64,000 nucleotides of DNA from Euglena gracilis. Taxonomy: Eukaryota; Euglenida; Euglenophyceae; Euglenales. Positions 48,101-61,255 of this stretch are shown here, piece after piece. The position numbers and the translations under genes were made by a program. The notes below the pieces were generated by a model. It searched no databases, was not told the DNA's origin, and worked only from the letters and a program-made list of their open reading frames with translations. How positions within the stretch are numbered: the stretch's first letter is position 1; each line of letters opens with the position of its first letter. Location: NCBI GenBank assembly GCA_039621445.1, contig CP154956.1:73579393-73643392 (forward strand). The letters run 5' to 3'.

Positions 48101-50322
48101 TTCTCTAGCATAGTAATTCTTTGATCCGCACGAACTCCCGGGGACACTCATGCAAACGTGCATATTGCAGGCACACCCGAAGGACAGACTGAGCGTTGCC
48201 CTTCAAGATGCGCATAGAGATCAGCCACTCGACGTTCCTCAGCGTCACAAACGCTATCATACACAGCTTACTAATAGCCTGCAAAAAAAAGCGGTGATAT
48301 TTCGGGTTTCAAACCAGCATATGCCATCGCTTGGGGTGTCACACTGCCAGGGCAGCTCGAAAGCTCCATTGAGATGAGGGATGGGTTAACTTGGCCGAGA
48401 TCCGATGTCAGAGAGCCAGCCTGCACCCCTTGTGCGCAAATGTGTGCAAAGAAGAATTCGTGTGGGTGAAGCAGCTTCAATACCTGAGCATTTTATGGGG
48501 CCTGTGCTATGGGGTGCCTGCCTACTCAGGCATCCTCACCCCCTGGGAGGTTGGGTTTAGGTCCCGCTGCCTGCCGACCAAGCCGATTTTCCCTTGAAAA
48601 TGGCCCCTTTCGGGCCCCTGGCGCATTTGGCGCCAGGGGAGTGTGCTCCTGCACTGCCCACGCCGAAAGAGCCGAACAATTGTTTGGCCTGAAATTGCCG
48701 CCCAATGAAGAAAAAAAAAGAAACCGGTGTTACTGGTCAGGGATAGGGTTGGGGTTAGGATTAGGAAAGAGGATTGAGCTCAAAATCGTTCAGCCGAAAT
48801 TGTTCTCAATTTAAGGCTAAATTGGGCTTTAGGTTTAACTTCCCCTAACTGCAAAACTGGAAAACTAATCCCTTTCTTAACGACAACCATAACCCTAAAA
48901 ATCCCATTCCTGTAAATGACAGAAATTACCAAAAAAAATGGCTGACGAAACTCCATCACTGTACGCTCAAAAAAACAGGCAGCCCCATTTGTTAAACCAC
49001 TGGCCCAACCATGGCTTAGGGATGTCCTCGATTCCATTCCCTCACAGATGACAATTCTGCTGTTAACAAAATGGGTTTCAAAAGCAGAGACTGGGATCAT
49101 ACAATTTTTTACCGACCCCCGGGGGGGGGTCACTCCACTTTTTTAAAAACCAGTCAGTCACTCATTTTCAAAAAACCAGCCAGTCACTACCCCCCCCCCC
49201 CGGGGAGGGGGGTCGGCCACTCAGAAAAACGGCCACTTTCCAGTCACTTTAGGCCATTTTAGGCCAAAAAAATTTTCCGGCGCCTTCGGCGCCGGGGTCA
49301 CTCAAGCCACTTTCGCCCACTCCTGGCCGACCCCCCTGGGGGGGGGGGGAGGGGGTCCGGGCCAAAAACCAGTCAGTCGCTCTGAAAAAAACCAGTCACC
49401 CACCCCCCCTGGGGGGGGTCAGTCAGTACTTAAGCAATTGCCTGACTGGGATGCTCACCGAGCCGGAGGCATACGCCGCAATATGAAGCAAAAGACTGCA
49501 AAGGGGGCAGCTTAGACAATTGGACGGCGAAGGGGATCTGCCTGTGAAGGAGGTGAGATTGCATGGATGAACATTTTTAAACAAGCACAACGCCAGAAAG
49601 AAGGCGTGCTGGGGACCCCGGAACACACAGCCCAAATACGCAGAAATTCGAGGATTCCGATCACTGTTTTTTGAACTGCACATTCACACACACACACACA
49701 CACACATACATACATACATACATACATACATACATACATACATACATACATACATACATACATACATACATACATACATACATACATACATACATACATA
49801 CATACATACATACATACATACATACATACATACATACATACATACACACACATACATACATACATGCATACATGCATGCATGCATGCATGCATACATACA
49901 TACATACATACATACATACATACATACATACATACATACATACATACATACATACATACATACATACACACACACATACATACATACATACATACATACA
50001 TACATACATACATACATACATACATACATACATACATACATACATACATACATACATACATACATACATACATACATACATACATACATACATACATACA
50101 TACATACATACATACATACATGCATGCATGCATGCATACTGCATACATACATACATACATACATACATACATACATACATACATACATACATACATACAT
50201 AAATACACACATACATACATACATACATACATACATACATGCATGCATGCATGCATACATACATACATACATACATACATACATACATACATACATACAT
50301 ACATACATACATACATAAATAC

Positions 50323-50353
<31 letters not shown>

Positions 50354-51816
50354 CATACATACATACATACATACATACATACATACATACATACAACATA
50401 CATACATACATACATACATACATACATACATACATTCATAGATACATACATACATACATACATACATACATACATACATACATACATACATACATACATA
50501 CATACATACATACATACATACATACATACATACATACATACATACATACATACATACATACATACATACATACAAACATGCACACATACATACATACATA
50601 CATACATACATACATACATACATACATACATACATACATACATACATACATACATACATACATACATACATACATACATACATACATACATACATACATA
50701 AATACACACATACATACATGCATGCATGCATACATACATACATACATACATACATACATACATACATACATACATACGTACATACATACATACATACATA
50801 CATACATACATACATACATACACACATACATACATACATACATACATACATACATACATACATACATACATACATACATACATACATGCATACATACATA
50901 CATACATACATACATACATACATACATACATACATACATACATACATACATACATACACACATACATACATACATACATACATACATGCATGCATGCATG
51001 CATACATACATACATACATACATACATACATACATACATACATACATACATACATACATACATACATACATACATACATACATACATACATACATACATA
51101 CATACATGTATGCATGCATGCATACATACATACATACATACATACATACATACATACAACATACATACATACATACATACATACATACATACATTCATAG
51201 ATACATACATACATACATACATACATACATACATACATACATACATACATACATACATACATACATACATACATACATACATACATACATACATACATAC
51301 ATACACACATACATACATACATACATACATGTATGCATGCATGCATACATACATACATACATACATACATACATACATACATACATACATACATACATAC
51401 AACATACATACATACATACATACATACATACATTCATAGATACATACATACATACATACATACATACATACATACATACACACATACATACATACATACA
51501 TACATACATACATACATACATACATACATACATACATACATACATACATACATACATACATACATACATACATACATACATACATACATGCACACATACA
51601 TATATACATACATACATACATACATACATACATACATACATACATACATACATACATACATACATACATACATACATACATACATACATACATACATACA
51701 TACATAAATACACACATACATACATGCATACACACATACATACATACATACATACATACATACATACATACATACATACATACATACATACATACATACA
51801 TACATACATACATACA

Positions 51817-51850
<34 letters not shown>

Positions 51851-51899
51851 CACACATACATACATACATACATACATACATACATGCATGCATGCATGC

Positions 51900-51930
<31 letters not shown>

Positions 51931-54900
51931 CATACATACATACATACATACATACATACATACATACATACATAAATACACACATACATACATACATACA
52001 TACATGTATGCATGCATGCATACATACATACATACATACATACATACATACATACAACATACATACATACATACATACATACATACATACATACATACAT
52101 ACATACATACATACATTCATAGATACATACATACATACATACATACATACATACATACATACATACATACATACATACATACATACATACATACATACAT
52201 AAATACACACATACATACATACATACATACATGTATGCATGCATGCATACATACATACATACATACATACATACATACATACATACATACATACATACAT
52301 ACATACATACATACATACATACATACATACATACATACATACATACATACATACATACATACATACATACATACACATACATACATACATACATACATAC
52401 ATACATACATACATACATACATACATACATACATACATACATACATACATACATACATACATACATACATAAATACACACATACATACATGCATACACAC
52501 ATACATACATACATACATACATACATACATACATACATACATACATACATACATACATACATACATACATACATACATACATACATACATACATACATAC
52601 ATACATACATAAATACATAAATACATACATACATACATACATGCATGCATGCATGCATGCATGCATGCATGCATACATACATACATACATACATACATAC
52701 ATACATACATACATACATAAATACACACATACATACATGCATACACACATACATACATACAGACATACATACATACATACATACATACATACATACATAC
52801 ATACATACATACATACATACATACATACATACATACATACATACATACATACATACATACATACATACATACATACATACATACATACATACATACATAA
52901 ATACACACATACATACATGCATACACACATACATACATACATACATACATACATACATACATACATACATACATACATACATACATACATACATACATAC
53001 ATACATACATACATACATACATACATACATCATACATACATACATACATACATACATACATACATACATACATACATACATGCATGCACATACATACATA
53101 CATACATACATACATACATACATACATACATACATACATACATACATACATACATACATACATACATACATACATACATACATACATACATACATACATA
53201 CATACATACATACATACATACATACATAACATACATACATACATACATACATACAGACATACATACATACATACATACATAGAGATGGATACATACATAA
53301 ACATAGATACATACATAAACATAAAAAAAAAAATACACATACATACATACATAAACACATAACTACATCCATACATACATACATACATACATACATACAT
53401 ACATACATACATACATACATACATACATAAACACATACATACATACATCCATACATACATACATACATACCTACATACATACATACATACATACATACAT
53501 ACATACATACATACATACATACATACATACATACATACATACATACATACATACATACATACATACATACATACATACATACATACATACATACATACAT
53601 ACATACATACATACATACATACATACATACATACATACATACATACATACATACATACATACATAATACATACATACATACATACATACATACAACATAC
53701 ATACATACATACATACATACATACATACATACATACATACATACATACATACATACATACATACATACATACATACATACATACATACATACATACATAC
53801 ATACATACATACATACATACATACATACATACATACATACATACATACATACATACATACATACATACATACATACATACATACATAAATACACACATAC
53901 ATACATGCATGCATGCATGCATGCATGCATGCATACATACATACATACATACATACATACATACATACATACATACATACATACATACATACATACATAC
54001 ATACATACATACATACATACACATACATACATACATACATACATACATCATACATACATACATACATACATACATACATACATACATACATACATACATA
54101 CATACATACATACATACATACATACATACATACATACATACATACATACATACATACATACATACATACATACATACATACATACATACATAAATACACA
54201 CATACATACATACATACATACATACATACATGCATGCATGCATGCATACATACATACATACATACATACATACATACATACATACATACATACATACATA
54301 CATACATACATACATACATACATACATAGCTACTAGGACAGTACAGACCTAGAGACAGACAGACATACCATACATACATACATACATACATACATACAAC
54401 ATACATACATACATACATACATACATACATACATACATACATACATACATACATACATACATACATACATACATACATACATACATACATACATACATAC
54501 ATACATACATACATACATACATAAATACACACATACATACATACATACATACATGTATGCATGCATGCATACATACATACATACATACATACATACATAC
54601 ATACATACATACATACATACATACATACATACATACATACATACATACATACAGACATACAGACATACATACATACATACATACATACATACATACATAC
54701 ATACATACATACATACATACATACATACATACATACATACATACATACATACATACATACATACATACATACACACACATACATACATACATACATACAT
54801 ACATACATACCTACATACATACAATCATACATACATACATACATACATACATACATACATACATACATACATACATACATACATACATACATACAGACAT

Positions 54901-57273
54901 ACATACATACATACATACATACATACATACATACATACATACATACATACATACATACATACAGACATACATACATACATACATACATACATACATACAT
55001 ACATACATACATACATACATACATACATACATACATACATACAAACATACAAACATACATACATACATACATGCATGCATGCATGCATGCATGCATGCAT
55101 ACATACATACATACATACATACATACATACATACATACATACATACATACATACATACATACATACATACATACATACACACATACATACATACATACAT
55201 ACATACATACATACATACATACATACATACATACATACATACATACATACATACATACATACATACATACATACATACATACATACATACATACATACAT
55301 ACATACATACATACATACATACATACATACATACATACATAAATACACACATACATACATACATACATACATACATGCATGCATGCATGCATGCATACAT
55401 ACATACATACATACATACATACATACATACATACATACATACATACATACATACATACATACATACATAAATACACACATACATACATACATACATACAT
55501 ACATGTATGCATGCATGCATACATACATACATACATACATACATACATACATACATACATACATACATACATACATACATACATAAATACACACATACAT
55601 ACATACATACATACATACATGTATGCATGCATGCATACATACATACATACATACATACATACATTCATAGATACATACATACATACATACATACATACAT
55701 ACATACATACATACATACATACATACATACATACATACATACATACATACATACATACATACATACAAACATACATACATGCATACACACATACATGCAT
55801 GCATGCATACATACATACATGCATACATGTTCACATACATTTGTATGCATGCACACACACGCAAGACAATTCTTCACCTGAGAAAAATAAGATAAGAATA
55901 ATGATGATAAAAGGTAAGATAAAAATGGTGGCATGTGAGCTCCACAGAACTGTGTCCAATCATCTCTCAGAGTTGGTGGCGCTGGTTGAGTGGTGGTTTG
56001 ACAATCAATTGCGACCACTCTGTGGTATTGCAGAACGGTAGGAATACGGTTTGGCATCGTACAGACACAAGATTTGGTGTGCAAAGGCTTTTACAAATAA
56101 AATGGGGGTAATGCAGTCCATTTGCAATTTATTTGGTTGTATTTAAATGAACAAATAAAACAATCATCGCATGTATTCGACAATATCATAAATCCACCCT
56201 AATTAGAAGCTCACCCCCCAAATGACAAGGCATCCTTGGACCATGGGCCATCTCCCCCATAACATCAAAAATCACGTTTTTCGACTTTTCACATTTTGAC
56301 TCTTTTCGATCCCCAGACCGACCGGCCTCAGCCACTCTAGGGTATTAAATGAGCAGGTGGGGGGGGTCTGGACCCCCTAGGGGGGGGGGGATCGGACCTC
56401 CCCCTCCCCCTGTGTAAAAAAAATTCACATTTTGGACCTTGAAAAAGCCCAAAAATAGCGTTTTCACACACTTTTTTTGAAATGGAGCAAATTATTCACC
56501 AAAATTAATCATATTTTCTGGCGCGAAGCGCCGCAAACTTTTTGGGGGTTCCGTGGAGGGTCCTGGACCGGGTTATATATTAAATCTGTGTGTTGAAAAT
56601 ACCCCCCAAAAATAAAACTCTTTAAACTGTCCCTGTCTTGCTGAATCAAAAAATCTGCAAATAAGAAAATTGAGCTTTCCTGGTTTGTGCTTTGAAGCCC
56701 CCAAAGTCCATGCTTTCCCTCTTTCCCCCCACACCTCAGCCACTGGAAGGAATTCCGGGTGGTCTTCAGGGCATTGGCCACGGCGTTGAGCTGGGCGATG
56801 GTGTCCTTCCGGCCGGACTGGGACCGTTCCAGGTACTCCGCCACCAGCCGGGCCGCCGAGATGGTGAACCTGAACGAAAAGCAAGAAATATAAAACATTT
56901 CCTTGCTGGGGGCTGTCTCACCGGCGTGTTTTGGAGACAGGGGAACAAGACTGACAACAAGAGAATACCGAGGATTGCATTGCTCTTCTGCAACAAAATC
57001 CTGGGGGAAAATCAGATGGTTTCCTATCATTTTGTCCGGACTGTAGATGGCTGGGGTGACAAATTCACTGCCGTGCACTGTTGTTGTTGTTGTTGTTCTG
57101 CTGCTGCCGCTGCTGCTGCTACTGCTGTTGTGCAATTTGATTTCTTTTTTGTATGCATATTTTTTGGCAAAAAATATTTGTGATTCTTTGTGGTACCTGG
57201 CCATCTTGTCGCGGTTGTTGGCTTGGAGGAGGAAGTTATTGGCCTGCACCACCACGGGAGGGAGGGAGGACAT
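45173..57273 (-). CDS. PEX11: PEX11-like peroxisomal membrane protein, 8 exons, 205 codons
   Basis: Coding exons on the minus strand: 57273-57197, 56869-56735, 49495-49459, 48278-48177, 47783-47706, 46248-46197, 45408-45352 and 45252-45173 (TGA at 45175-45173). All introns are GT-AG, and every phase agrees, giving 618 coding bases. The start region MSSLPPVVVQANNFLLQANN is followed by RDKMARF, matching the RDK..R motif at the N-terminus of PEX11. Then come KDTIAQLNAVANALKTTRNS, a Y...D/N..WL-type segment (LRNVEWLISM), LAFKFYALSWFCELLPRL, ESLLALRDAALVIEG, and the C-terminal PAPIGMLTSGFE, which resembles the final membrane segment. PEX11 proteins sit in the peroxisome membrane and elongate it before fission. 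The family is usually 230-260 residues, so this one is short. Intron 2 is 7.2 kb and holds the giant CATA array. An acceptor at 57302-57304 suggests an upstream non-coding exon. Family assignment is from memory of motifs; a distant PEX11-related protein is possible. Confidence 0.75.
48615..48639. repeat. CCCCTGGCGC-ATTTG-GCGCCAGGGG hairpin
   Basis: Ten perfect base pairs with a five-base loop. Lies in the presumed third intron or antisense flank of the PEX11-like gene, next to GGCCCCTTTCGGGCC. Confidence 0.8.
48738..48768 (+). repeat. Short degenerate telomere-like motif
   Basis: GGGATAGGGTTGGGGTTAGG followed by ATTAGGAAA resembles three or four imperfect TTAGGG units; CATAACCCTAAAA lies nearby at 48889. 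It is too short and degenerate to be a telomere. Confidence 0.3.
49110..49450. repeat. Fold-back repeat of CAGTCACT words and C/G runs
   Basis: CCAGTCAGTCACTC and CCAGTCACC words flank C-runs facing G-runs (49190-49211, 49330-49348, 49402-49419). It includes the 19-base perfect palindrome CCGGCGCCTTCGGCGCCGG (49277-49295) and ends in GTACTTAAGCAATTGCCTGA. The same word set and end (GTGCTTAAGCAATTGACTGA) recur at 62400-62506 in the second PEX11-like copy, so this is a dispersed, probably mobile, family. It lies in intron 3, ending next to the exon-3 donor (49458). Confidence 0.65.
49277..49295. repeat. CCGGCGCCTTCGGCGCCGG hairpin
   Basis: A perfect palindrome whose loop closes as C-TTCG-G, the sequence of the extra-stable UUCG tetraloop if transcribed in this sense. 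Confidence 0.8.
49685..55862. repeat. 6.1-kb CATA tetranucleotide array inside a gene intron
   Basis: Nearly pure (CATA)n with about twenty blocks of (GCAT)n and recurring longer words: AAATACACACATAC before the GCAT blocks (for example 50202, 50700, 51706, 51975, 52200, 54523, 55470, 55585) and ACATTCATAGATACAT (50434, 51193, 51432, 52114, 55664). The recurrence of these words in the same order shows higher-order duplication inside the array. Unique interruptions lie at 53281-53340 and 54327-54368. It occupies most of intron 2 of the PEX11-like gene. All the very long open frames here (up to 810 codons of CMYV or YIHT) are artefacts. Confidence 0.98.
56520..56532. repeat. GGCGC-GAA-GCGCC hairpin
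   Basis: A five-base-pair stem with a three-base loop, in intron 2 of the PEX11-like gene, following AT-rich sequence and a C/G fold-back at 56366-56390. Confidence 0.7.
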
Positions 57274-57386
57274 TGCGGTTGGAACGACGAAGAAAAACGT
57301 CCTGTGGGAGAGGGGGCGCAAGTAAGCAGGCTGTTCCTTTCAACTGGCCTGCCATCAATGGCCAGACAACCGCTGGATAAGACAAG

Positions 57387-57838
57387 CATACATACATACA
57401 TACATACATACATACATACATACATACATACATACATACATACATACATACATGCATACATACATGCATACATACATACATACATACATACATACATACA
57501 TACATACATACATACATACATACATACATACATACATACATACATACATACATACATACATACATACATACATACATACATACATACATAGATACATACA
57601 TACATACATACATACATACACACATACATACATACATACATACATACATACATACAACATACATGCATTCATGCATGCATACATACACATACATACACGT
57701 GTACATACAAACATACACACATACATGCATGCATGCATACACACATACATACATGTATGCATGCATACATGCATACATGCATACAGACAAACATACATAC
57801 ATGCATCCATCCATCCATCCATCTGTACACATATATAT
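57387..57838. repeat. CATA microsatellite upstream of the PEX11-like coding start
   Basis: Pure CATA to about 57660, then mixed with GCAT, CACA and CATC units to 57822, and (TA)n to 57839. It begins 114 bases upstream of the start codon on the gene's strand, within the presumed 5' intron or promoter. Confidence 0.95.
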
Positions 57839-57839
57839 A

Positions 57840-58316
57840 TGGCAAGTATTAAATTTAGAAATCCCCTGAGGGGTGCTTAACTTGACACTGGGTTGGCGAC
57901 GGGGTATATGCCCCAAATGGGGTAAGTGAAAGGGGTAGCATTTTGCCGGTGGCGCAGCACGCATCCTCATCCGTGCGTGCGACGCGCATCCTGCCGGCAC
58001 GGGCAGCCTCACCGCCGTTCCAGCACTGCCTGTACCGCAAGTCCTAGCACCAGCCCATTTGGGGTCACTCCGAAGGCCGGAAGGGCTAAATCCCTTGTGG
58101 GGGCCGGCCGTTCGGCATGTTTTATCCTTCTCTTCCCCTGCCCATCTGCCACCTTTGGGAATTGTGCAGCCTGGGTTCGGATGGGCAATCTGGCCGGCCG
58201 GTCCTCACCCTAACCCAACGTCCTTCACTAACCCCACTGGGGGTATTTACTCCGTGGCCAACCCAGTGTTAAGTTTAGTACCCCCCTCCCGGGGCTACTA
58301 AACTTAACACTTGCCA
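57840..58316. mobile_element. 477-bp MITE with long terminal inverted repeats and TA flanks
   Basis: Left end 57840-57897 (TGGCAAGTATTAAATTTAG...) and right end 58257-58316 are inverted copies of about 58-60 bases, each closed by GGGTTGGC. Each end is itself a hairpin: GTGTTAAGTTTAGTA pairs with TACTAAACTTAACAC around a C/G core. TA dinucleotides flank both ends (57838-57839 and 58317-58318), as for Tc1/mariner-type targets, within (TA)n/CATA sequence. The 360-bp interior is GC-rich and carries no transposase frame, so it would need an enzyme supplied elsewhere. Confidence 0.8.
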
Positions 58317-58343
58317 TACATATGTACATGTTAATGTTTATGT

Positions 58344-58344
58344 T

Positions 58345-58379
<35 letters not shown>
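58344..58379. repeat. GT dinucleotide microsatellite
   Basis: About 15 GT units. The plus-strand frame running through it to 58756 contains a plausible coding stretch (IASLSEDLAHSEVSKNLRHI, 58379-58600) that I could not assign to a family. Confidence 0.9.
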
Positions 58380-58381
<2 letters not shown>

Positions 58382-58739
58382 ATTGCTTCTCTTTCTGAAG
58401 ATTTAGCTCACTCCGAGGTTTCAAAAAATCTGCGCCATATCCACCATCTTCTTTGCCCCTCCTCCTGCAAGCAGTTGGACTTTCAAATGAGGAATCGAAC
58501 AAAGCGTGTTGATTTGGATCCTGGGAAGAGAGAGAAGACCTTCGCCACCTTTAACTGCCAAAGGAAGCACGACAATAACTTATACACACACACTTATAAA
58601 TTAAGGGGAGTTGTTGGAAATATTTCTGTTGTAATTGAGCAAACGTTACAAATGGTCAAAATTACCAAAATGACAATTACCGGAAATCCTTCTTTTCCCT
58701 CTTTGGTAATTTGGAGGGCTTTAAACCTCTCGCAACATA

Positions 58740-60075
58740 ACCCCCCCCCCAATTAGAAGCCCCCGGGGCCACTATTCGGTCAGTCTGCGGAAAACCGGGG
58801 GGAGGGGGGGGGGCTTCTAATTGGGTGCCCTTGTGCGGCCCAAAAAAAAAAACTTCGGCGCTTCGCGCCGGATGTAAAAAGTAAGGCTTTTTGGGCTTCT
58901 GTTGACGTGGAAATCATGCTTTTTTATATGTGGCAAGCGTCCTCTGTCCCAACCCTCTCACCAAATGGTTCAAGGAACCAAAGGATTGCTAAGACTGTAG
59001 AAAAAAAACCCGATCTATGTTGCATTTGTGTGCTTGCAGTTTGCTGGGGCCTTGAATACGTGCAGCTGCCTGGGCGGGGGGGCTGTCATTTGGATTTTTG
59101 CCAGAAATCCAAGGGGGGGCTTCCATTTGGGGGGTTGTTATTTGAAGGGGGGGGGGGCTTCAAATTGGGGGCGGTTAAATCCTCAGGAATTGGAACAGGT
59201 CAGGGGCATCACAAAATCTGTGTGTTACCCAGAAAAAAAAACATTCTTAATCAAACAATTTCCGAGATTTGTTCATTGAACATGTTTTTGATTCCTGATT
59301 TTCGAGGTTTGGAGGACATTCAGAGTACTCTCAGATGTGAGGAGCTGAAATCTCAGAAGCAATAAATTCCTCCAGGCAACCTGGACATGAATAAACAGCA
59401 TCCAAAAGCCAGAATAACGCATTGCGCAGCCATTCACAGCAGCGATCCAGGAGGAAGGGGGGGGTGCGAGACACCACGCGGATGAAGGTCAGAACCGGGA
59501 GGTGGTGTGCCAATGCTTGTGAAGCGCTGCCTGTGGTTAAAGGGTTCAGTTGACCCTAGCTGCAGCCACAGCCACAAGAGGTGGACCTCTGTCGTCCAAC
59601 TTCCTTGCCCTTGACATTTTGACCGTTTTGGAAAAATCTGGTTTGAATGCCTTTTTAAAATTTTCTCGCCTTTTTTCCCCCAAATGATACCCCCCCCCCC
59701 CAAATGATACCCTTGGGGTCCGACTTCGGCCGCCGAAATAATACCCCCCCCCCCCGGTTTCGGGCCGAAGGCCCAGATTTTTACCTGAAAATGTAGGTAA
59801 AAATCACAATCTCTGACAACAAATTACGAAAAAAATCAGTTTTTCTGGCTCATCTGACCTCCAAAAAATGGTAAATTTCACAAGAAAGTGCAAAAAAAAT
59901 GACCCCAAAGGGGGGTTTTGGGTGCTATTTTGGGTTTTACGGGACTTCAAAAATTTCGAAAGTTTTGGAAAAATAATACCCCCCCAAATAATACCCCTCC
60001 CCCTCGGGCCGGGACTTCGGGCGAAAAAATAATACTCCGGGGGGGTATTATTTTGGGGGGGTTACCCATTTTACA
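58740..60075. repeat. Cluster of fold-back C/G repeats with AATTAGAAG and AATAATA arms
   Basis: Short words border opposing C- and G-runs and pair with each other: AATTAGAAGCCCCC (58752) with GGGGGCTTCTAATT (58809), and AATAATACTCC with GTATTATTTTGGGG (60026-60060). CCCCAAATGATACCC and AATAATACCCC words repeat at 59678-59755 and 59976-60000. A CGGCGCTTCGCGCCG hairpin lies at 58856-58870. No gene was seen between 58600 and 60400. Confidence 0.65.
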
Positions 60076-60420
60076 AGCTTCGGCCAGAAATTTCAGACCT
60101 GGCATGATCAGATACCCTTCTTGGGGTACCCTCGGGTATTCAAAAAGCATCCCATGAGGGTTAACGATACTTTACCAAACCAGGCATCCAGCGGGGGGGG
60201 GGGGATCTGCTGGAGGAATCGGCTCGGAAAAAAACTGTTTCTGACTTCTGCACCGTGGTGCTGCTTTTGGTAAAAAGCCCAAAATAGGTTTTAGCCGCTC
60301 GCATAATTTGCTGGTGTTAAAGAGACCAATCTTTTTCTGGTTTGCCTGCTCCTAAACCCTTCTCCCCTTCTGGTTCCTTAGACAGCCAATCTCGTACTTA
60401 ACACGTTGTTGGCTCGTTTC

Positions 60421-61255
60421 TTTGCGCAATGCGCAAAAAAAAATCCGTTTAGAAAGTCCCTATCAGAGGCACCCAGACCCGTAAACCGTAATCAGGATGT
60501 GGTCTGGTACCCCAGGAACGTCGGGGGAACTGCAAAGACTTTAAAAGTTAGGGTGTGTCAGAGCAGATGTCCCCACGGCATGCGGCGCAGCGTGTGTGTT
60601 TGGGGGCCTGCCAACGGCTGCCTCATGAACCTGGGATGTTGCCGGAGCGGAGGTTTGGCCCAAATCTCTCATTTGGGTCTCACAAATGACCTACACGACA
60701 CCATACACCTTGACTGAGTGAGTGACTTCGGTGGTCTCTGTGGGCAGTTGCACAAAAGAACCACCGCAGATGACACCGGGACCACTTGCACAGCAGCGGA
60801 AACGGTCCGTTTGTGCAAGTGCGCGAACGGATGCAGAACAGTTCCTTTGCGCCAAATGCGCAGAAGAACATTGCGATGCTGTCCGTTCAGATGCAAATGA
60901 ACATCAAATAAACGACAAGTCAAGGTTTTATCTCTGAAAAAAACGAGCTGAAAGGTGCCTTCGCCCCTGGTCTTTTTGGCGAAAAACGAGGCACAGCGCA
61001 TCGCCTGCAAATGGATGTATTTGTTGACTTAAAAATCTCTGTGTCCAGGGGGTATACATGGTGTAACACCCTGACAAGCGTTTTTTTTTTTTTTTACCAA
61101 CTCGAGATATACTGTGCGAACACCTCGCGTTTGTGGACGCTGTGTTTCGGCTTTCCTCTTGTCGAAATTCCCTGTTGTTAAAGCTTCAAGAAATACAACC
61201 ATTTGCGCAATTGCGCAAATGAACCATTTGGTTTGTTCCTTTCACAAATTGCGCA
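60421..61255. repeat. TTTGCGC..GCGCAAA palindromes, second cluster
   Basis: TTTGCGCAATGCGCAAA at 60421-60437 and ATTTGCGCAATTGCGCAAAT at 61201-61220 are perfect. A related imperfect copy, GTTCCTTTGCGCCAAATGCGC, sits at 60841, and GCACAAAAGAAC words recur at 60751 and 61430. The word is the one seen at 22.9-23.6 and 29.97 kb. Confidence 0.8.

Noticed and set aside
48738-48768. Telomere or chromosome end
   Set aside because: Only three or four imperfect TTAGGG-like units, internal and flanked by gene exons on both sides.
49860-55810. Possible CRISPR-like array because GCAT blocks recur at intervals
   Set aside because: The 'spacers' are the same CATA repeat. There are no unique spacers, no cas genes, and the DNA is eukaryotic.
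49661-55864. Very long open frames (up to 810 codons) of CMYV or YIHT repeats on both strands
   Set aside because: They are translations of a stop-free four-base repeat. Every frame is open, there is no codon bias, and the array lies in an intron on the gene model.
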